Under the pieces are notes generated by a model that ran no database searches, was not told the origin of the DNA, and was given only the letters and a program-made list of their open reading frames with translations. From Cupriavidus basilensis (GTDB taxonomy: Bacteria > Pseudomonadota > Gammaproteobacteria > Burkholderiales > Burkholderiaceae): a DNA stretch of 64,000 nucleotides. The stretch lies in assembly GCF_000832305.1 (NCBI RefSeq), contig NZ_CP010536.1:3720001-3784000 (forward strand), written 5' to 3'. Shown here one piece after another: positions 1 to 10,368 of the stretch (positions within the stretch are counted from its first letter, which is position 1; each line of letters starts with the position of its first letter). Both the position numbers and the translations under genes were made by a program.

Positions 1-75
1 AAAGCGCTCGACTTCGTGCTCAACTTCGCCCGCGACAACAACCTGCAACTGGTCGAGGCCTGCTCGCTGGAGTGA
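1..75 (+). CDS. DUF3579-family protein, C-terminal end (partial)
   Basis: Only the last 24 codons are in the window, ending with TGA at 73-75. The visible residues (KALDFVLNFARDNNLQLVEA) match my memory of the C-terminus of the DUF3579 proteins that usually lie next to rpsT in Burkholderia and Ralstonia. No biochemical function is established for that family as far as I know. It converges with rpsT and shares the bidirectional terminator that follows. The assignment rests on a short tail plus gene order, so it is moderately sure. Confidence 0.6.
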   Translation, partial: KALDFVLNFARDNNLQLVEACSLE

Positions 76-156
76 GCTCGCACTGAAGAAGCCTCGGCAT
101 GGCCGCATGCTAGCCGCACGCACCACCGGGGCAGGCACCAGCCCAAAGGACAAAGC

Positions 157-187
157 AAAAAAAGCTCGTCGAATGACGAGCTTTTTT
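157..187. terminator. Bidirectional rho-independent terminator between the DUF3579 gene and rpsT
   Basis: The arms aaaaaaagctcgtc and gacgagctttttt flank a gaat loop. The A-run on one side and T-run on the other give a U-tract in both directions. It sits between two converging genes and can serve both. Confidence 0.9.
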
Positions 188-329
188 ATCGGCTGGATTA
201 CCGTCAGGCAATCCACCCTGCCGACTGGCGACCTGGCCAGGACCGCGATACGCCGCCGAAGCAGCGCGATCACGCAATGGCCGACGACAGCCGGAGGTGC
301 CTGGCTTGCGCCCGGCACCAGAGCCTATA

Positions 330-596
330 TCAGGCAGCCATCGACTTGATAGCCGACGACAGGCGCGACTTGTGGCGTGCAGCCTTGTTCTTGTGCACGA
401 TCTTCTTGTCGGCGATAGCGTCGATGATCGATTGCGAGTTCTTGAAGATCTCGGCAGCAGCAGCCTTGTCGCCGGCTTCGATCGCCTTGCGAACAGCCTT
501 CACTGCGGTACGCAGACGCGAACGCAGGCTGGAGTTGTGGGCGTTCTGGGCGACGGCCTGGCGCGCGCGCTTGCGAGCTTGTGCGGAATTTGCCAT
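330..596 (-). CDS. rpsT: 30S ribosomal protein S20
   Basis: This 88-residue protein starts [13 protein letters not shown] and is rich in Lys, Arg and Ala, exactly the length and character of S20, which binds 16S rRNA early in small-subunit assembly. It is all helical in known structures; the segments [14 protein letters not shown] and [19 protein letters not shown] are typical. ATG at 596 is the family start. It is divergent from murJ, the usual betaproteobacterial order. A leader of roughly 130 nt lies between the candidate promoter at 734-739 and the start, which leaves room for autoregulation, but I see no specific structure. Confidence 0.98.
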   Translation of the reverse strand: MANSAQARKRARQAVAQNAHNSSLRSRLRTAVKAVRKAIEAGDKAAAAEIFKNSQSIIDAIADKKIVHKNKAARHKSRLSSAIKSMAA

Positions 597-733
597 TTAA
601 GTAGATTTCCTGAATTCAGATGCGTGCCCGACGGGAGGACGGAGCAAACCGCGGACACAATTAAGTGCACATCAAGCGACCCGGGATGCACTGGCACACG
701 AATCCGGAACGCAACTAGCCTTGTGAATCGGCA

Positions 734-739
734 ATTATA
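734..739 (-). promoter_or_regulatory. Candidate -10 element for rpsT
   Basis: TATAAT is read on the minus strand, preceded by TTGTGTG. No convincing -35 hexamer lies 16-18 nt upstream. It is in the 380-nt rpsT-murJ divergent region (597-976), which otherwise holds the murJ -10 candidate and no gene I can support. Confidence 0.5.
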
Positions 740-843
740 CACACAAGAAAAAGCGGCTGGCAAGCCGAGCCACTGCTCATCTCGAGCAGGGCGAAGCAAA
801 GGCCGATATACGTGCATATCCGGGCGCCTGCGGGGCCAAACCG

Positions 844-849
844 TATAAT
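844..849 (+). promoter_or_regulatory. Candidate -10 element for murJ
   Basis: A perfect TATAAT in the rpsT-murJ divergent region, about 127 nt upstream of the TTG start of murJ. The -35 position is GC-rich and does not match the sigma-70 consensus. Confidence 0.45.
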
Positions 850-976
850 ACGCGCCACACCGGCCCCGCCCTCGCGTGGCCTCGATGCAACTTTGGCGCG
901 CGCCCGGCATCTGAACCCGGTTCGCACCGGCGGTCCGACCCACGCTGCTGCCGCCACCCCTTGCCGCCGAACCATC

Positions 977-2530
977 TTGAACCTGCTCAAAGCGCTCGCC
1001 ACCATCAGCAGCCTGACGATGCTGTCGCGCATCACAGGCCTCATCCGCGAGATCCTGATCGCACGTGCCTTCGGCGCCTCGGACATGACCGACGCCTTCA
1101 ACGTGGCGTTCCGCATCCCCAACCTGCTGCGCCGGATTTTCGGCGAAGGCGCGTTCTCGCAAGCCTTCGTGCCAATCCTGGGTGAATACCACAGCAAGCG
1201 CGGCGAGACCGATACCCGAGCGCTGATCGATGCCGTTGCCACGGTCATGACCTGGGTGCTGATGGGCGTCTCGCTGCTTGGCGTGATCGGCGCGCCTGTG
1301 GTCATGATGGTGGTCGCCACGGGCTTTCGCCAGCATGGCGGCGAAACCTATGACGCCGCGGTCTTCATGACGCGCGTGATGTTTCCCTATATCGGGTTGA
1401 TCTCACTGGTGGCGCTGGCCTCGGGCATCCTGAACACCTGGCGCCGCTTTGCCATGCCGGCCTTCACCCCGGTGCTGCTCAATATCTGCCTGATCATTGC
1501 CGCGCTGTTTGTCGGCCCCCATATGGCGCAGCCGATCTACGCGCAGGCCTGGGGCGTGCTGGTGGGCGGCATCCTGCAACTGGCGGTGCAGATTCCGGCG
1601 CTCCGGCGCCTGGGGGTGATGCCGCGCCTGCGCTTGAACCTGCGCGCGGCCTGGGCGGAGCCCGGCGTGCGCCGCGTCATGCGGCAGATGGCGCCGGCGC
1701 TGCTGGCTGTCTCGGTGGCCCAGATCAGCCTGATCATCAATACCAATATCGCCTCGCGCCTGGCCGCCGGCAGCGTGTCTTACCTGACTTATGCTGACCG
1801 CCTGATGGAGTTCCCGACCGCGCTGCTGGGCGTGGCGCTGGGCACCATCTTGCTGCCGAGCCTGTCGAAAGCCAGCGCCGAGGAAAACCGGGCCGAATAC
1901 TCCGGGCTGCTGGACTGGGGCCTGCGCCTGACCTTCCTGCTGGCCGTGCCGTGCGCGGTCGGGCTGTTCGTGTTCGGCGCGCCGCTCACGGCGGTACTGT
2001 TCAACTATGGCAAGTTCGACGCCCATGCGGTGGAAATGACCCGCCAGGCGCTGGTCTCCTACGGCATCGGCCTGCTGGGACTGATCCTGATCAAGATCCT
2101 GGCGCCGGGCTTCTATGCCCGCCAGGACATCCGCACACCGGTCAAGATCGCCCTGCTGGTGCTGGTGATCACGCAGTTGTCCAACTACGTCTTCGTGCCG
2201 CGCTTTGGCCATGCGGGCCTGGCGCTGTCGATCAGCTTCGGTGCCACCGTCAACGCGCTACTGCTGTTCCTGGGCCTGCGCAAGCGCGGCTTTTACTCGC
2301 CGGCCAAGGGCTGGTGGCTGTTCCTGGCCCAGTTGCTGACCGCCGTAACGCTGCTGGCGGGCATGCTGTTGTGGTTCGCCCGCAACTTCGACTGGGTCGC
2401 CCTGGGTGCCACGCCATTGTTGCGTATCGCCCTGCTGGCCTCGTGCCTGGTACTTGCGGCAGTCGTCTACTTCGGTACACTGTGGCTCATGGGGCTGAGA
2501 TACTCCGCGTTCAAGCGGAGAGCCGGCTAA
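977..2530 (+). CDS. murJ: Lipid II flippase MurJ (MviN family)
   Basis: MurJ moves the peptidoglycan precursor lipid II across the inner membrane. The 517-residue product has the family length and about 14 hydrophobic segments. Conserved features include the N-terminal MLSRITGLIREILIARAFG, the F-R-I-P-N-L-L-R-R segment and the G-E-G-A-F motif. I chose TTG at 977 because the reading frame stays open far upstream, but homologues begin at MNLLKALATISSLTML, which is exactly where this TTG falls. Starting earlier would add an uncharacteristic Pro/Arg-rich leader. It is divergent from rpsT, as in relatives. Confidence 0.95.
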   Translation: MNLLKALATISSLTMLSRITGLIREILIARAFGASDMTDAFNVAFRIPNLLRRIFGEGAFSQAFVPILGEYHSKRGETDTRALIDAVATVMTWVLMGVSLLGVIGAPVVMMVVATGFRQHGGETYDAAVFMTRVMFPYIGLISLVALASGILNTWRRFAMPAFTPVLLNICLIIAALFVGPHMAQPIYAQAWGVLVGGILQLAVQIPALRRLGVMPRLRLNLRAAWAEPGVRRVMRQMAPALLAVSVAQISLIINTNIASRLAAGSVSYLTYADRLMEFPTALLGVALGTILLPSLSKASAEENRAEYSGLLDWGLRLTFLLAVPCAVGLFVFGAPLTAVLFNYGKFDAHAVEMTRQALVSYGIGLLGLILIKILAPGFYARQDIRTPVKIALLVLVITQLSNYVFVPRFGHAGLALSISFGATVNALLLFLGLRKRGFYSPAKGWWLFLAQLLTAVTLLAGMLLWFARNFDWVALGATPLLRIALLASCLVLAAVVYFGTLWLMGLRYSAFKRRAG

Positions 2531-2765
2531 CAAGCCCCCGCCTGCCAAACCTGCCCTTTTCGCCAGTGCCAGACGGCATCGGCCAGGGGTCGCGGCAGCG
2601 CGCGGTGCAGGGTCAAGGCTACTGAGGTTGTGTCAGAATGAGACGAAGCGGTTCTGCCCAGGCGCGCGACCGCGGACGGTACCAACACCCTACCGTTCGG
2701 GAACGCACGCCACGCCGCCAGCATTCATCTGGAACAGCCGCCAGGCCGCATTCAGGAACGCCGCA

Positions 2766-3614
2766 ATGACAACCACGAAAGTCCTGGAATACTTTGCCAG
2801 TCTCGTGGCAGACGAGAACGGTATCCCGCTGACAGAGACCGTGCTCTCGATCGCCCAGGATGCCTATCCGGACCTGGACCTGCAGGCCGAGCTCGCAGCG
2901 CTCGACATGCTCGCGGTACGCCTGAAACGCCGCGTCGCCGAAGGTACGCCGGCCATTCAGCGCATGCGTCTGCTCAATCATTTCTTCTACCGCGACCTGG
3001 GCTTCGGCGCCAACGCGAACGATTACTACGACCCCGACAACTCATACCTGAACGTCGTGCTCAAGCAGCGGCGCGGCATCCCGATTTCGCTGGCGGTACT
3101 CTATATGGAACTGGGCCAGCACATTGGGCTGCCGCTCAAGGGCGTGTCCTTCCCCAACCATTTCCTGGTGCGGATGTCGATTCCGGCCGGCGAGGTGGTG
3201 GTGGACCCGCTCACCGGCGAGACCTTGTCAAAGGAACAGTTGCAGGACATGCTCGATCCGCACCTGGAGCGCGAGGGCATCGCGGATCCCAACGAGGTGC
3301 CGCTGGGCCTGTTCCTGCAGGTGGCCAGCCACCGCGAGATCGTGGCGCGCATGCTGCGCAATCTCAAGTCGATTTATCTGCAGGAGTCGCGCTGGCAGCG
3401 ATTGCTGGCGGTGCAGAACCGCCTGGTGATCCTGCTGCCCGGCTCGATCGAGGAGGTGCGCGACCGCGGGCTGGCGTATGCCAACCTGGAGTGCTTCCGC
3501 CCGGCGCTGGCCGACCTGGAAGCCTATGTGATGGCGCGCCCGGATGCGGCCGACACCACGCAGATCCGCGACCGCATGCCGGCGCTGCGCATGATGAGCC
3601 GCAGCGTAAGCTGA
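2766..3614 (+). CDS. SirB1-family protein (transglutaminase-like fold plus TPR)
   Basis: The 282-residue protein matches the SirB1/YchA family: an N-terminal helical domain, a transglutaminase-like core (about residues 85-160, with YYDPDNSYLNVVLKQRRGIP) and a TPR-like C-terminal part (about 180-280). His132 (FPNHFLV) and Asp147 (VVDPLTG) sit where the transglutaminase His and Asp would be. The residue in GIPISLAV (104-111) where a catalytic Cys could be expected is Ser, so enzyme activity is doubtful. ATG at 2766 (MTTTKVLEYF) is chosen; the open frame upstream lacks family character. The cellular role is unknown. Confidence 0.8.
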   Translation: MTTTKVLEYFASLVADENGIPLTETVLSIAQDAYPDLDLQAELAALDMLAVRLKRRVAEGTPAIQRMRLLNHFFYRDLGFGANANDYYDPDNSYLNVVLKQRRGIPISLAVLYMELGQHIGLPLKGVSFPNHFLVRMSIPAGEVVVDPLTGETLSKEQLQDMLDPHLEREGIADPNEVPLGLFLQVASHREIVARMLRNLKSIYLQESRWQRLLAVQNRLVILLPGSIEEVRDRGLAYANLECFRPALADLEAYVMARPDAADTTQIRDRMPALRMMSRSVS

Positions 3615-3663
3615 AAGTGAGCTGAAACTCAGGCGGGGCAGGCCAATGCCTGCCCACGCTGAC

Positions 3664-4317
3664 TCAGGAAGGACGGCGCTTGCCGCCCCGCACGAGCTTC
3701 CACAGGCCACCCAGCACCAGCGGCACCACGGCCGCGCCGATGCCCGCCAGCACGATCAGGTTCAGGTACTGCTTGATGAACGGCAGGTTGCCGAAGAAGT
3801 AGCCGGCAAACACCAGGCCCAGCACCCAGGCCGCCGCGCCAATCACGTTGAACAGCTGGAACTTGGCGAAAGTCATCTGCGACACGCCGGCCACGAACGG
3901 CGCGAAGGTACGCACGATCGGCAGGAAACGGGCCATCACCAGCATCTTGCCGCCATGGCGCTCGTAGAAATCGTGCGTCTTGCGCAGCGCCTGCTGGTCC
4001 AGGAAGCGCCAATGGCCATCGAACACTTTCGGCCCGACCCAGCTGCCGACAAAGTAGTTGACCGTATTGCCACCGGTCGCCGCCACCAGCAGCAGGCCGA
4101 CCAGCGCCCATTCATTCATGGCGTGCGTGGCGCAGAAGGCGCCGGCGATAAACAACAGGGAATCGCCCGGGAGAAAAGGCAGCACCACAAGCCCGGTCTC
4201 AGCGAACACGATGGCAAAGAGGATGGCGTAGACCCACGCACCGTAGTTCTGGATGACGGTGCCAAGGTATTTGTCGACGTGCAGCAGCATGTCGATGAAC
4301 TGCAATGCAATATCCAA
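3664..4317 (-). CDS. DedA-family membrane protein
   Basis: DedA proteins are inner-membrane proteins linked to envelope integrity and lipid-carrier recycling. This 217-residue protein has the hallmark segment ETGLVVLPFLPGDSLLFIAG (about residues 40-59), with Gly51-Asp52, and the Arg/Pro motif ARFLPIVRTFAPFVAG (about 129-144, Arg130 and Arg136). There are several hydrophobic segments and a basic C-terminus. I chose TTG at 4317: a GGGGA sequence lies 5 nt upstream and homologues begin near this point. An ATG pair at 4350-4345 is an in-frame alternative about 10 codons longer. It is divergent from mutL. Confidence 0.85.
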   Translation of the reverse strand: MDIALQFIDMLLHVDKYLGTVIQNYGAWVYAILFAIVFAETGLVVLPFLPGDSLLFIAGAFCATHAMNEWALVGLLLVAATGGNTVNYFVGSWVGPKVFDGHWRFLDQQALRKTHDFYERHGGKMLVMARFLPIVRTFAPFVAGVSQMTFAKFQLFNVIGAAAWVLGLVFAGYFFGNLPFIKQYLNLIVLAGIGAAVVPLVLGGLWKLVRGGKRRPS

Positions 4318-4433
4318 TTCGATCCCCGTTCGATAATTTGCCGACATCATACAAGACCGGACAGGCGCCAAAGTCACCTTGCCCAGCCACTTTTCATCCA
4401 TCGCGCGCCCATGGGCCAGGCGGCGCACCCACG

Positions 4434-4439
4434 TATAAT
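4434..4439 (+). promoter_or_regulatory. -10 element at the mutL start
   Basis: A perfect TATAAT is separated by only 7 nt from the ATG of mutL at 4447. A normal -10 to start distance would put the first transcribed base at or within 1-2 nt of the A of ATG. The -35 position (4411-4416) is not a consensus match. Confidence 0.55.
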
Positions 4440-4446
4440 TCCGCCC

Positions 4447-6489
4447 ATGCCCGCCCAAGCCCCGCACCCCGCCCAGCCGCTCCGTCCCATCCGCCCCCTG
4501 CCCGACCAGCTGATCAGCCAGATCGCGGCCGGCGAGGTGGTGGAGCGCCCCGCCTCCGTGGTCAAGGAACTGCTAGAGAACGCGCTGGACGCCGGCGCCA
4601 CCCAGCTCAACCTGCGCCTGGAGGAAGGTGGCGTGCGCCGCATCGTGATTGCCGACAACGGCTGCGGCATTCCCGCCGATGAACTGCCGGTCGCGCTCAA
4701 GCGCCACGCCACCAGCAAGATCGCCTCGCTGGACGAGCTTGAAGCGGTGCTGACGCTCGGCTTTCGCGGCGAAGCACTGGCCTCGATCGCCTCGGTATCC
4801 GAGCTGACCCTGACCAGCCGCACCGCCAGCGATACCCACGCGATGCAGGTGATCGCCGACACCGGCGTGGTACAGCCGGCATCCGGCGGCGTGGGCACCA
4901 CCGTCGACGTGCAGCACCTTTACTTCAACACGCCAGCGCGCAGAAAGTTCCTGAAATCCGAACAAACCGAGTTTGGCCACTGCCTGGAGATGGTGCGGCG
5001 CGCGGCGCTGGCGCGCCCGGACGTGGCCATCTCGGTCCATCACAATGGCAAGCCGATGGAGCACTGGAACGCCGGCGACGTCGCCACGCGCACCGCCCAG
5101 GTGCTGGGCACCGACTTCGCCAACGCCCGGCTGCCGCTGGATGAAGAGGCCGGCAGCTTGCACCTGTATGGCTTTGCCGGGCTGCCCACCGCCTCGCGCG
5201 GGCGCCCGGACCAGCAGTTCTTCTTCGTCAACGGCCGCTATGTGCGTGACAAGCTGCTGACCCATGCCGTGCGCAGCGCTTACCAGGACGTGCTGCACGG
5301 GGACCGCTTCCCCTCCTACGTGCTGTGCATGGACCTGCCGCCCGAGATGGTGGACGTGAACGTGCACCCATCCAAGATCGAAGTGCGTTTCCGCGAATCG
5401 CGCTCGGTGCACCAGTTTGTCTACCACGCCGTGCAGCGTTGCCTGGCGCGGCAGGCCGGCGAGCAGGGCGACAGCCTGCATACGTCGGTCGACTCGAACA
5501 ATCCGGCGGCGGCCGAGCCGATTGGCGGCGCCGGCGGATTCCCGGGTGCGCGAAGCTTTGGCGGCGGCTCCGGTGGTTCCGGTGGCTTCGCCGGATCCGG
5601 CAGAAGCGGCGGCATGGGTGGCGGCATGGGCGGCGGCGCCAGCCCGCGCCCATGGGTCGACTACACTGCCGCCGCACGGCAGACCGAGCTCGGCGTGGCC
5701 CAGCCCCGGCAGGCCTACCTCGGCATGGTGCGCGACGCGATCCAGCCGGGCGGCGGGTTTTCACGCGGCCCCTCCGCCTATGTCCCGCCGGACGGCCCGG
5801 GCACCACGCCCCCGGCCTGGCTGGCCGATGCGCAAGCCGCGCGCGAGAACGACCCGCCCGGCCTGCTGGACCAGTTGGCCCGCCAGGAACTTCCCGAAGA
5901 CGAGGCCAGCCCGCTGGGCTATGCCATTGCGCAGCTGCACGGCATCTATGTGCTGGCGCAGAACGCGCGCGGCCTGGTGCTGGTGGATATGCACGCCGCC
6001 CACGAGCGCATCCTCTACGAGCAGATCAAGACCGCGCTCGAAGCGCGCGAGCTCGCGGTGCAATCGCTGCTGATCCCGGTCACGCTCACAGCCAGCCCGG
6101 TGGAAATCGGCACGGCCGAGGAGCACCAGGAAACCCTCACCCTGCTCGGCTTCGACATCGCGCAGGTCTCGCCCACCACCCTGGCAATCCGCGCGATTCC
6201 CGCGCTGCTCAAGCAGGCCGACACCGAAGCCCTGGCGCGCGACGTGCTGCGCGACCTGCAAGCCTTCGGCGGCTCGCGCGTGCTGGTTGAGCGCCAGAAC
6301 GAACTGCTGGCCACGCTGGCTTGCCACAGCGCGGTGCGCGCCAACCGCAAGCTCACGCTGGAAGAAATGAACGCGCTGCTGCGCCAGATGGAGCAGACCG
6401 AGCGCGCCGACCAGTGCAACCACGGCCGGCCCACCTGGGTGCAGCTGACCGTGGCGGAACTCGATCGCCTGTTCCTGCGCGGGCAGTAA
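4447..6489 (+). CDS. mutL: DNA mismatch repair protein MutL
   Basis: A 680-residue MutL, the matchmaker between MutS and downstream repair steps. The N-terminal GHKL ATPase domain shows [10 protein letters not shown] (41-50), DNGCGIP (70-76) and GFRGEAL (105-111). A Gly/Ser-rich flexible linker of about 40 residues lies near 360-405. The C-terminal dimerisation domain carries [12 protein letters not shown] at 514-525, which fits the D-x-HA-x2-E-x4-E pattern of endonuclease-type MutL, as in Neisseria. ATG at 4447 matches the family start ([20 protein letters not shown] follows). The frame is open upstream, but that stretch is antisense to the DedA gene and not MutL-like. miaA follows after 20 nt, probably in one operon. 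Confidence 0.97.
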   Translation: MPAQAPHPAQPLRPIRPLPDQLISQIAAGEVVERPASVVKELLENALDAGATQLNLRLEEGGVRRIVIADNGCGIPADELPVALKRHATSKIASLDELEAVLTLGFRGEALASIASVSELTLTSRTASDTHAMQVIADTGVVQPASGGVGTTVDVQHLYFNTPARRKFLKSEQTEFGHCLEMVRRAALARPDVAISVHHNGKPMEHWNAGDVATRTAQVLGTDFANARLPLDEEAGSLHLYGFAGLPTASRGRPDQQFFFVNGRYVRDKLLTHAVRSAYQDVLHGDRFPSYVLCMDLPPEMVDVNVHPSKIEVRFRESRSVHQFVYHAVQRCLARQAGEQGDSLHTSVDSNNPAAAEPIGGAGGFPGARSFGGGSGGSGGFAGSGRSGGMGGGMGGGASPRPWVDYTAAARQTELGVAQPRQAYLGMVRDAIQPGGGFSRGPSAYVPPDGPGTTPPAWLADAQAARENDPPGLLDQLARQELPEDEASPLGYAIAQLHGIYVLAQNARGLVLVDMHAAHERILYEQIKTALEARELAVQSLLIPVTLTASPVEIGTAEEHQETLTLLGFDIAQVSPTTLAIRAIPALLKQADTEALARDVLRDLQAFGGSRVLVERQNELLATLACHSAVRANRKLTLEEMNALLRQMEQTERADQCNHGRPTWVQLTVAELDRLFLRGQ

Positions 6490-6509
6490 GCCGCGTGCCC
6501 AACGACTTG

Positions 6510-7496
6510 ATGACAACAGCCTCACCCAGCGGCACCGCCGCGCCCGCATCAGGCCACGCGCCGGTGGTCTGCCTGCTCGGCCCCACCGCCTCCGGCAAGA
6601 CCGCCGCGGCACTGGCGCTGGCCGCGCAAACGCCGATCGAGATCATCAGCCTGGACTCGGCCCTGGTCTATCGCGAGATGGACATCGGCACCGCCAAACC
6701 CTCGCCCACCGAGCTGACCGCGGTGCCACACCACCTGATCGACATCATCGACCCGGCCGATAGCTACTCGGCTGCCCAGTTCGTCACCGACGCCGAGCGG
6801 CTGATCGTGGAGATCCGCGCGCGCGGTCGCGAACCGCTGATCGTCGGCGGCACCATGCTGTACTACAAGGCGCTGACGCAGGGCCTGAACGACCTCCCGC
6901 AAGCCGATCCGGCGCTGCGTGCCGAACTGGACGCGCTGGCCGCCGAGCGCGGCTGGCCGGCGCTGCACGCCATGCTGGGCGAGGTCGATCCGGTCACCGC
7001 GGCGCGCCTCGCGCCCAACGATGCCCAGCGCATCCAGCGCGCACTGGAGATCCACCGCCTGTCCGGCCATCCCATGTCGGCGCTGCTGGCGCGGCAGGCC
7101 GACGAGCGCACTTTTGCCGGCGCGGCCGACCTGCGCTACCGCGTGATCGCGCTGGAGCCGTCGGACCGCGCCGTGCTGCACGCGCGCATCGCCACCCGCT
7201 ACGACGCCATGCTGGCTGGCGGCTTTATCGAGGAAGTGCAACGGCTGCGCGCGCGCGGCGACCTGCAGCCCGCGCTGCCCTCGATCCGCTGCGTCGGCTA
7301 CCGGCAGGTGTGGGAATACCTCGACGGCGAGACCGATTTCGACACCATGCGCGAGCGCGGCCTGGCCGCCACCCGCCAGCTCTGCAAGCGCCAGCTGACC
7401 TGGCTGCGCAGCACGCCCGAGCGTGAGGTTGTGGACTGCCTGGCGCCGGACTACGTCGCGCAGGTGGCGCGGCTGGCGCGGATCGGGCAAGCGTAG
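6510..7496 (+). CDS. miaA: tRNA dimethylallyltransferase MiaA
   Basis: MiaA transfers a dimethylallyl group to the N6 of A37 in tRNAs that read UNN codons. The 328-residue protein has the P-loop GPTASGKT (24-31), the [16 protein letters not shown] segment (about 49-64) and a C-terminal CKRQLTWLR motif. ATG at 6510 is preferred; a GTG 15 nt upstream (6495) is in frame. The gene follows mutL by 20 nt, as in many proteobacteria, so cotranscription is likely. Confidence 0.97.
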   Translation: MTTASPSGTAAPASGHAPVVCLLGPTASGKTAAALALAAQTPIEIISLDSALVYREMDIGTAKPSPTELTAVPHHLIDIIDPADSYSAAQFVTDAERLIVEIRARGREPLIVGGTMLYYKALTQGLNDLPQADPALRAELDALAAERGWPALHAMLGEVDPVTAARLAPNDAQRIQRALEIHRLSGHPMSALLARQADERTFAGAADLRYRVIALEPSDRAVLHARIATRYDAMLAGGFIEEVQRLRARGDLQPALPSIRCVGYRQVWEYLDGETDFDTMRERGLAATRQLCKRQLTWLRSTPEREVVDCLAPDYVAQVARLARIGQA

Positions 7497-7566
7497 CGTC
7501 AATGGGGAATGGGGAATGCGGGACAGGTGTGACGAATAAGCGATAATCGTCGTTTGTATCTTGCCG

Positions 7567-8088
7567 ATGACGTCAAATCCCGCCATGCCTGCCACCGATT
7601 TCGTACTGCGCCCCGCCACTTCCGACGATTGCGAAACCTTGCTCGCGCTGATCACGGGACTGGCCGAATACGAGAAACTCACCCACCTGGTCGAAGCCAC
7701 GCCGGAAAAACTGCGCGAGGCGCTGTTTGGCCCGCGCCCGCATGCCGAGGCTGTGCTGGTGGAAGTCCCCGGCACCCAGGGCCCGCAGGCCGTCGGGTTC
7801 GCCTTGTTCTTCCACAATTTCTCGACCTTCCTGGCCAAGCCCGGGCTGTATCTGGAAGATCTCTATGTCGACCCCGCCTGGCGCGGCCATGGGCTGGGCA
7901 AGGTCCTGCTCAAGCATCTTGCGGCGCTGGCGGTGGAGCGCGGCTGCGGCCGCTTCGAATGGAGCGTGCTGGACTGGAACACGCCTTCCATTGATTTCTA
8001 CCGGGCAATGGGTGCGGACGTGATGCCGGACTGGCGCATTTGCCGGGTGACCGGGGACGCGCTGGCGAAGCTGGGCGCGACGGAGTAA
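7567..8088 (+). CDS. GNAT-family N-acetyltransferase
   Basis: The 173-residue protein has the GNAT fold pattern. The acyl-CoA binding motif A is visible as LYLEDLYVDPAWRGHGLGKV (R/Q-x-x-G-x-G/A type, about residues 96-115), followed by CGRFEWSVLDWNTPSIDFYR. The closest named relatives by pattern are the diamine or spermidine acetyltransferase-like group (GLAEYEKL near the N-terminus), but the substrate cannot be read from sequence. ATG at 7567 is chosen; TTG 7561 and ATG 7585 are alternatives. A GATAAT sequence at 7542-7547 is a possible -10. A strong bidirectional terminator follows. Confidence 0.88.
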   Translation: MTSNPAMPATDFVLRPATSDDCETLLALITGLAEYEKLTHLVEATPEKLREALFGPRPHAEAVLVEVPGTQGPQAVGFALFFHNFSTFLAKPGLYLEDLYVDPAWRGHGLGKVLLKHLAALAVERGCGRFEWSVLDWNTPSIDFYRAMGADVMPDWRICRVTGDALAKLGATE

Positions 8089-8160
8089 CTGGGCAGATCA
8101 TCGCCATTGCAAACGGTCATGGCCTGTCCCGCAGGCTTCGTTCAGCGCCCGGCGGGCATA

Positions 8161-8198
8161 AAAAAAACGGCGCATGCCTGAGCATGCGCCGTTTTTTT
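8161..8198. terminator. Bidirectional terminator between the GNAT gene and purM
   Basis: An 11-bp stem, acggcgcatgc and gcatgcgccgt, has a 4-nt loop. An A7 run precedes it and a T7 run follows, so it works for both converging genes. Confidence 0.95.
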
Positions 8199-8214
8199 AT
8201 TGGAGCGGGACCGC

Positions 8215-9267
<1,053 letters not shown>

Positions 9268-9545
9268 GGGAACCTGCTTTTCCTGGAGTATGAAGTGAGG
9301 AATGCGGCGCTCACGACGGCGATTTGCGGCCGCGAGTCCAGTAGAATTGCAATTTTAACGGATACGGGCTTCCGGCTTCCAGTTTCCGGTGTTCCGTGTC
9401 ATGAAGTATCGTCCGCAGCCATTCCCGATGAAGATGATTCCGGCAGCCACCGGCCGTTCTGCCCGCGCCCTACAGGCGGTCAGCGCATGCCAGCCGCGAC
9501 GCGTTTACCTGACAGATGATCCGCACCCAAAGTAATCGATAAGTC

Positions 9546-10253
9546 ATGTTTCAGCGTCCCAAGCAGCTATCGCTTGAACTTGGCAGTCCGCCGCCCTCGA
9601 CCTTCGAGAATTTTTTCGTTGCGGTCAACCGCGAGCCGGTGCAGCGCCTGCGCGACCTGGCCACGGCGGTGGCGCAGGAACGGGCCGCCGACCGCCTGAT
9701 TTACCTGTGGGGCGAAGTGGGCTCGGGCCGCACCCACCTGCTGCATGCGGTCTGCGACAGCGGCTACCAGGCCGGCATCCGTTGCCGCTACCTGAGCCCG
9801 CATCACGCCTTGTCGGACTTCATCTTCGACCCGAGCTGCCAACTCTACACCGTGGACGATGTGGAGCTGCTCGACGAAGCGCGCCAGATCGCCGTGTTCT
9901 CGCTCTACAACGAGGTGCGGGCTCACGTGCGCACCGCCATCGTGGTGGCCGGCAGCCAGGCGCCGCTGGCCATGCCGGTGCGCGAGGACCTGCGCACGCG
10001 GCTGGGCTGGGGCCTGGTCTATCAGTTGGCACCGCTGTCGGACGAGGACAAGATGGCGGCGCTGGTGCAGGCCGCGCGCGAGCGCGGGCTGCAGCTTTCG
10101 CCGGAAATCCCGCACTGGCTGGTCACGCGCAAGTACCGCGACATGCCCAGCCTGATGGCGCTGCTGGACGCGCTGGACACCTATTCGCTGGAGCGCAAGC
10201 GTGCCGTCACGCTGCCCCTGCTGCGGGAAATGTTTGCCGAGTTACGCGAGTGA
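9546..10253 (+). CDS. hda: DnaA regulatory inactivator Hda
   Basis: Hda, with the DNA-loaded sliding clamp, stimulates ATP hydrolysis by DnaA and so limits re-initiation of replication. The 235-residue protein is a short DnaA-like AAA+ module. The N-terminal QLSLEL (7-12) is a clamp-binding motif. The Walker A region is GEVGSGRTHLL (56-66), with Arg in place of Lys, as is usual for Hda. ATG at 9546 is used. It begins a rightward run (hda, HAD, pcnB, folK). Confidence 0.92.
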   Translation: MFQRPKQLSLELGSPPPSTFENFFVAVNREPVQRLRDLATAVAQERAADRLIYLWGEVGSGRTHLLHAVCDSGYQAGIRCRYLSPHHALSDFIFDPSCQLYTVDDVELLDEARQIAVFSLYNEVRAHVRTAIVVAGSQAPLAMPVREDLRTRLGWGLVYQLAPLSDEDKMAALVQAARERGLQLSPEIPHWLVTRKYRDMPSLMALLDALDTYSLERKRAVTLPLLREMFAELRE

Positions 10254-10354
10254 ACCAGGGCCTGCGCGCCAGTGCGCGTGACCCATGGCATGCACCGTGC
10301 TTGCCTTTGTTGGCATCCGGAGACGTTAAGAAAGCTCTCACAGTCACGTTAATG

Positions 10355-10360
10355 TAAAAT
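10355..10360 (+). promoter_or_regulatory. Candidate -10 element at the start of the HAD gene
   Basis: TAAAAT ends 8 nt before the ATG at 10369. As at mutL, the first transcribed base would be expected at about the start codon. The -35 region is weak. Confidence 0.4.
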
Positions 10361-10368
10361 CGCCGCCC

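Noticed and set aside
3646-4446. In-frame 267-codon extension upstream of mutL
   Set aside because: It is antisense to the DedA gene and the MutL family starts at the ATG at 4447.
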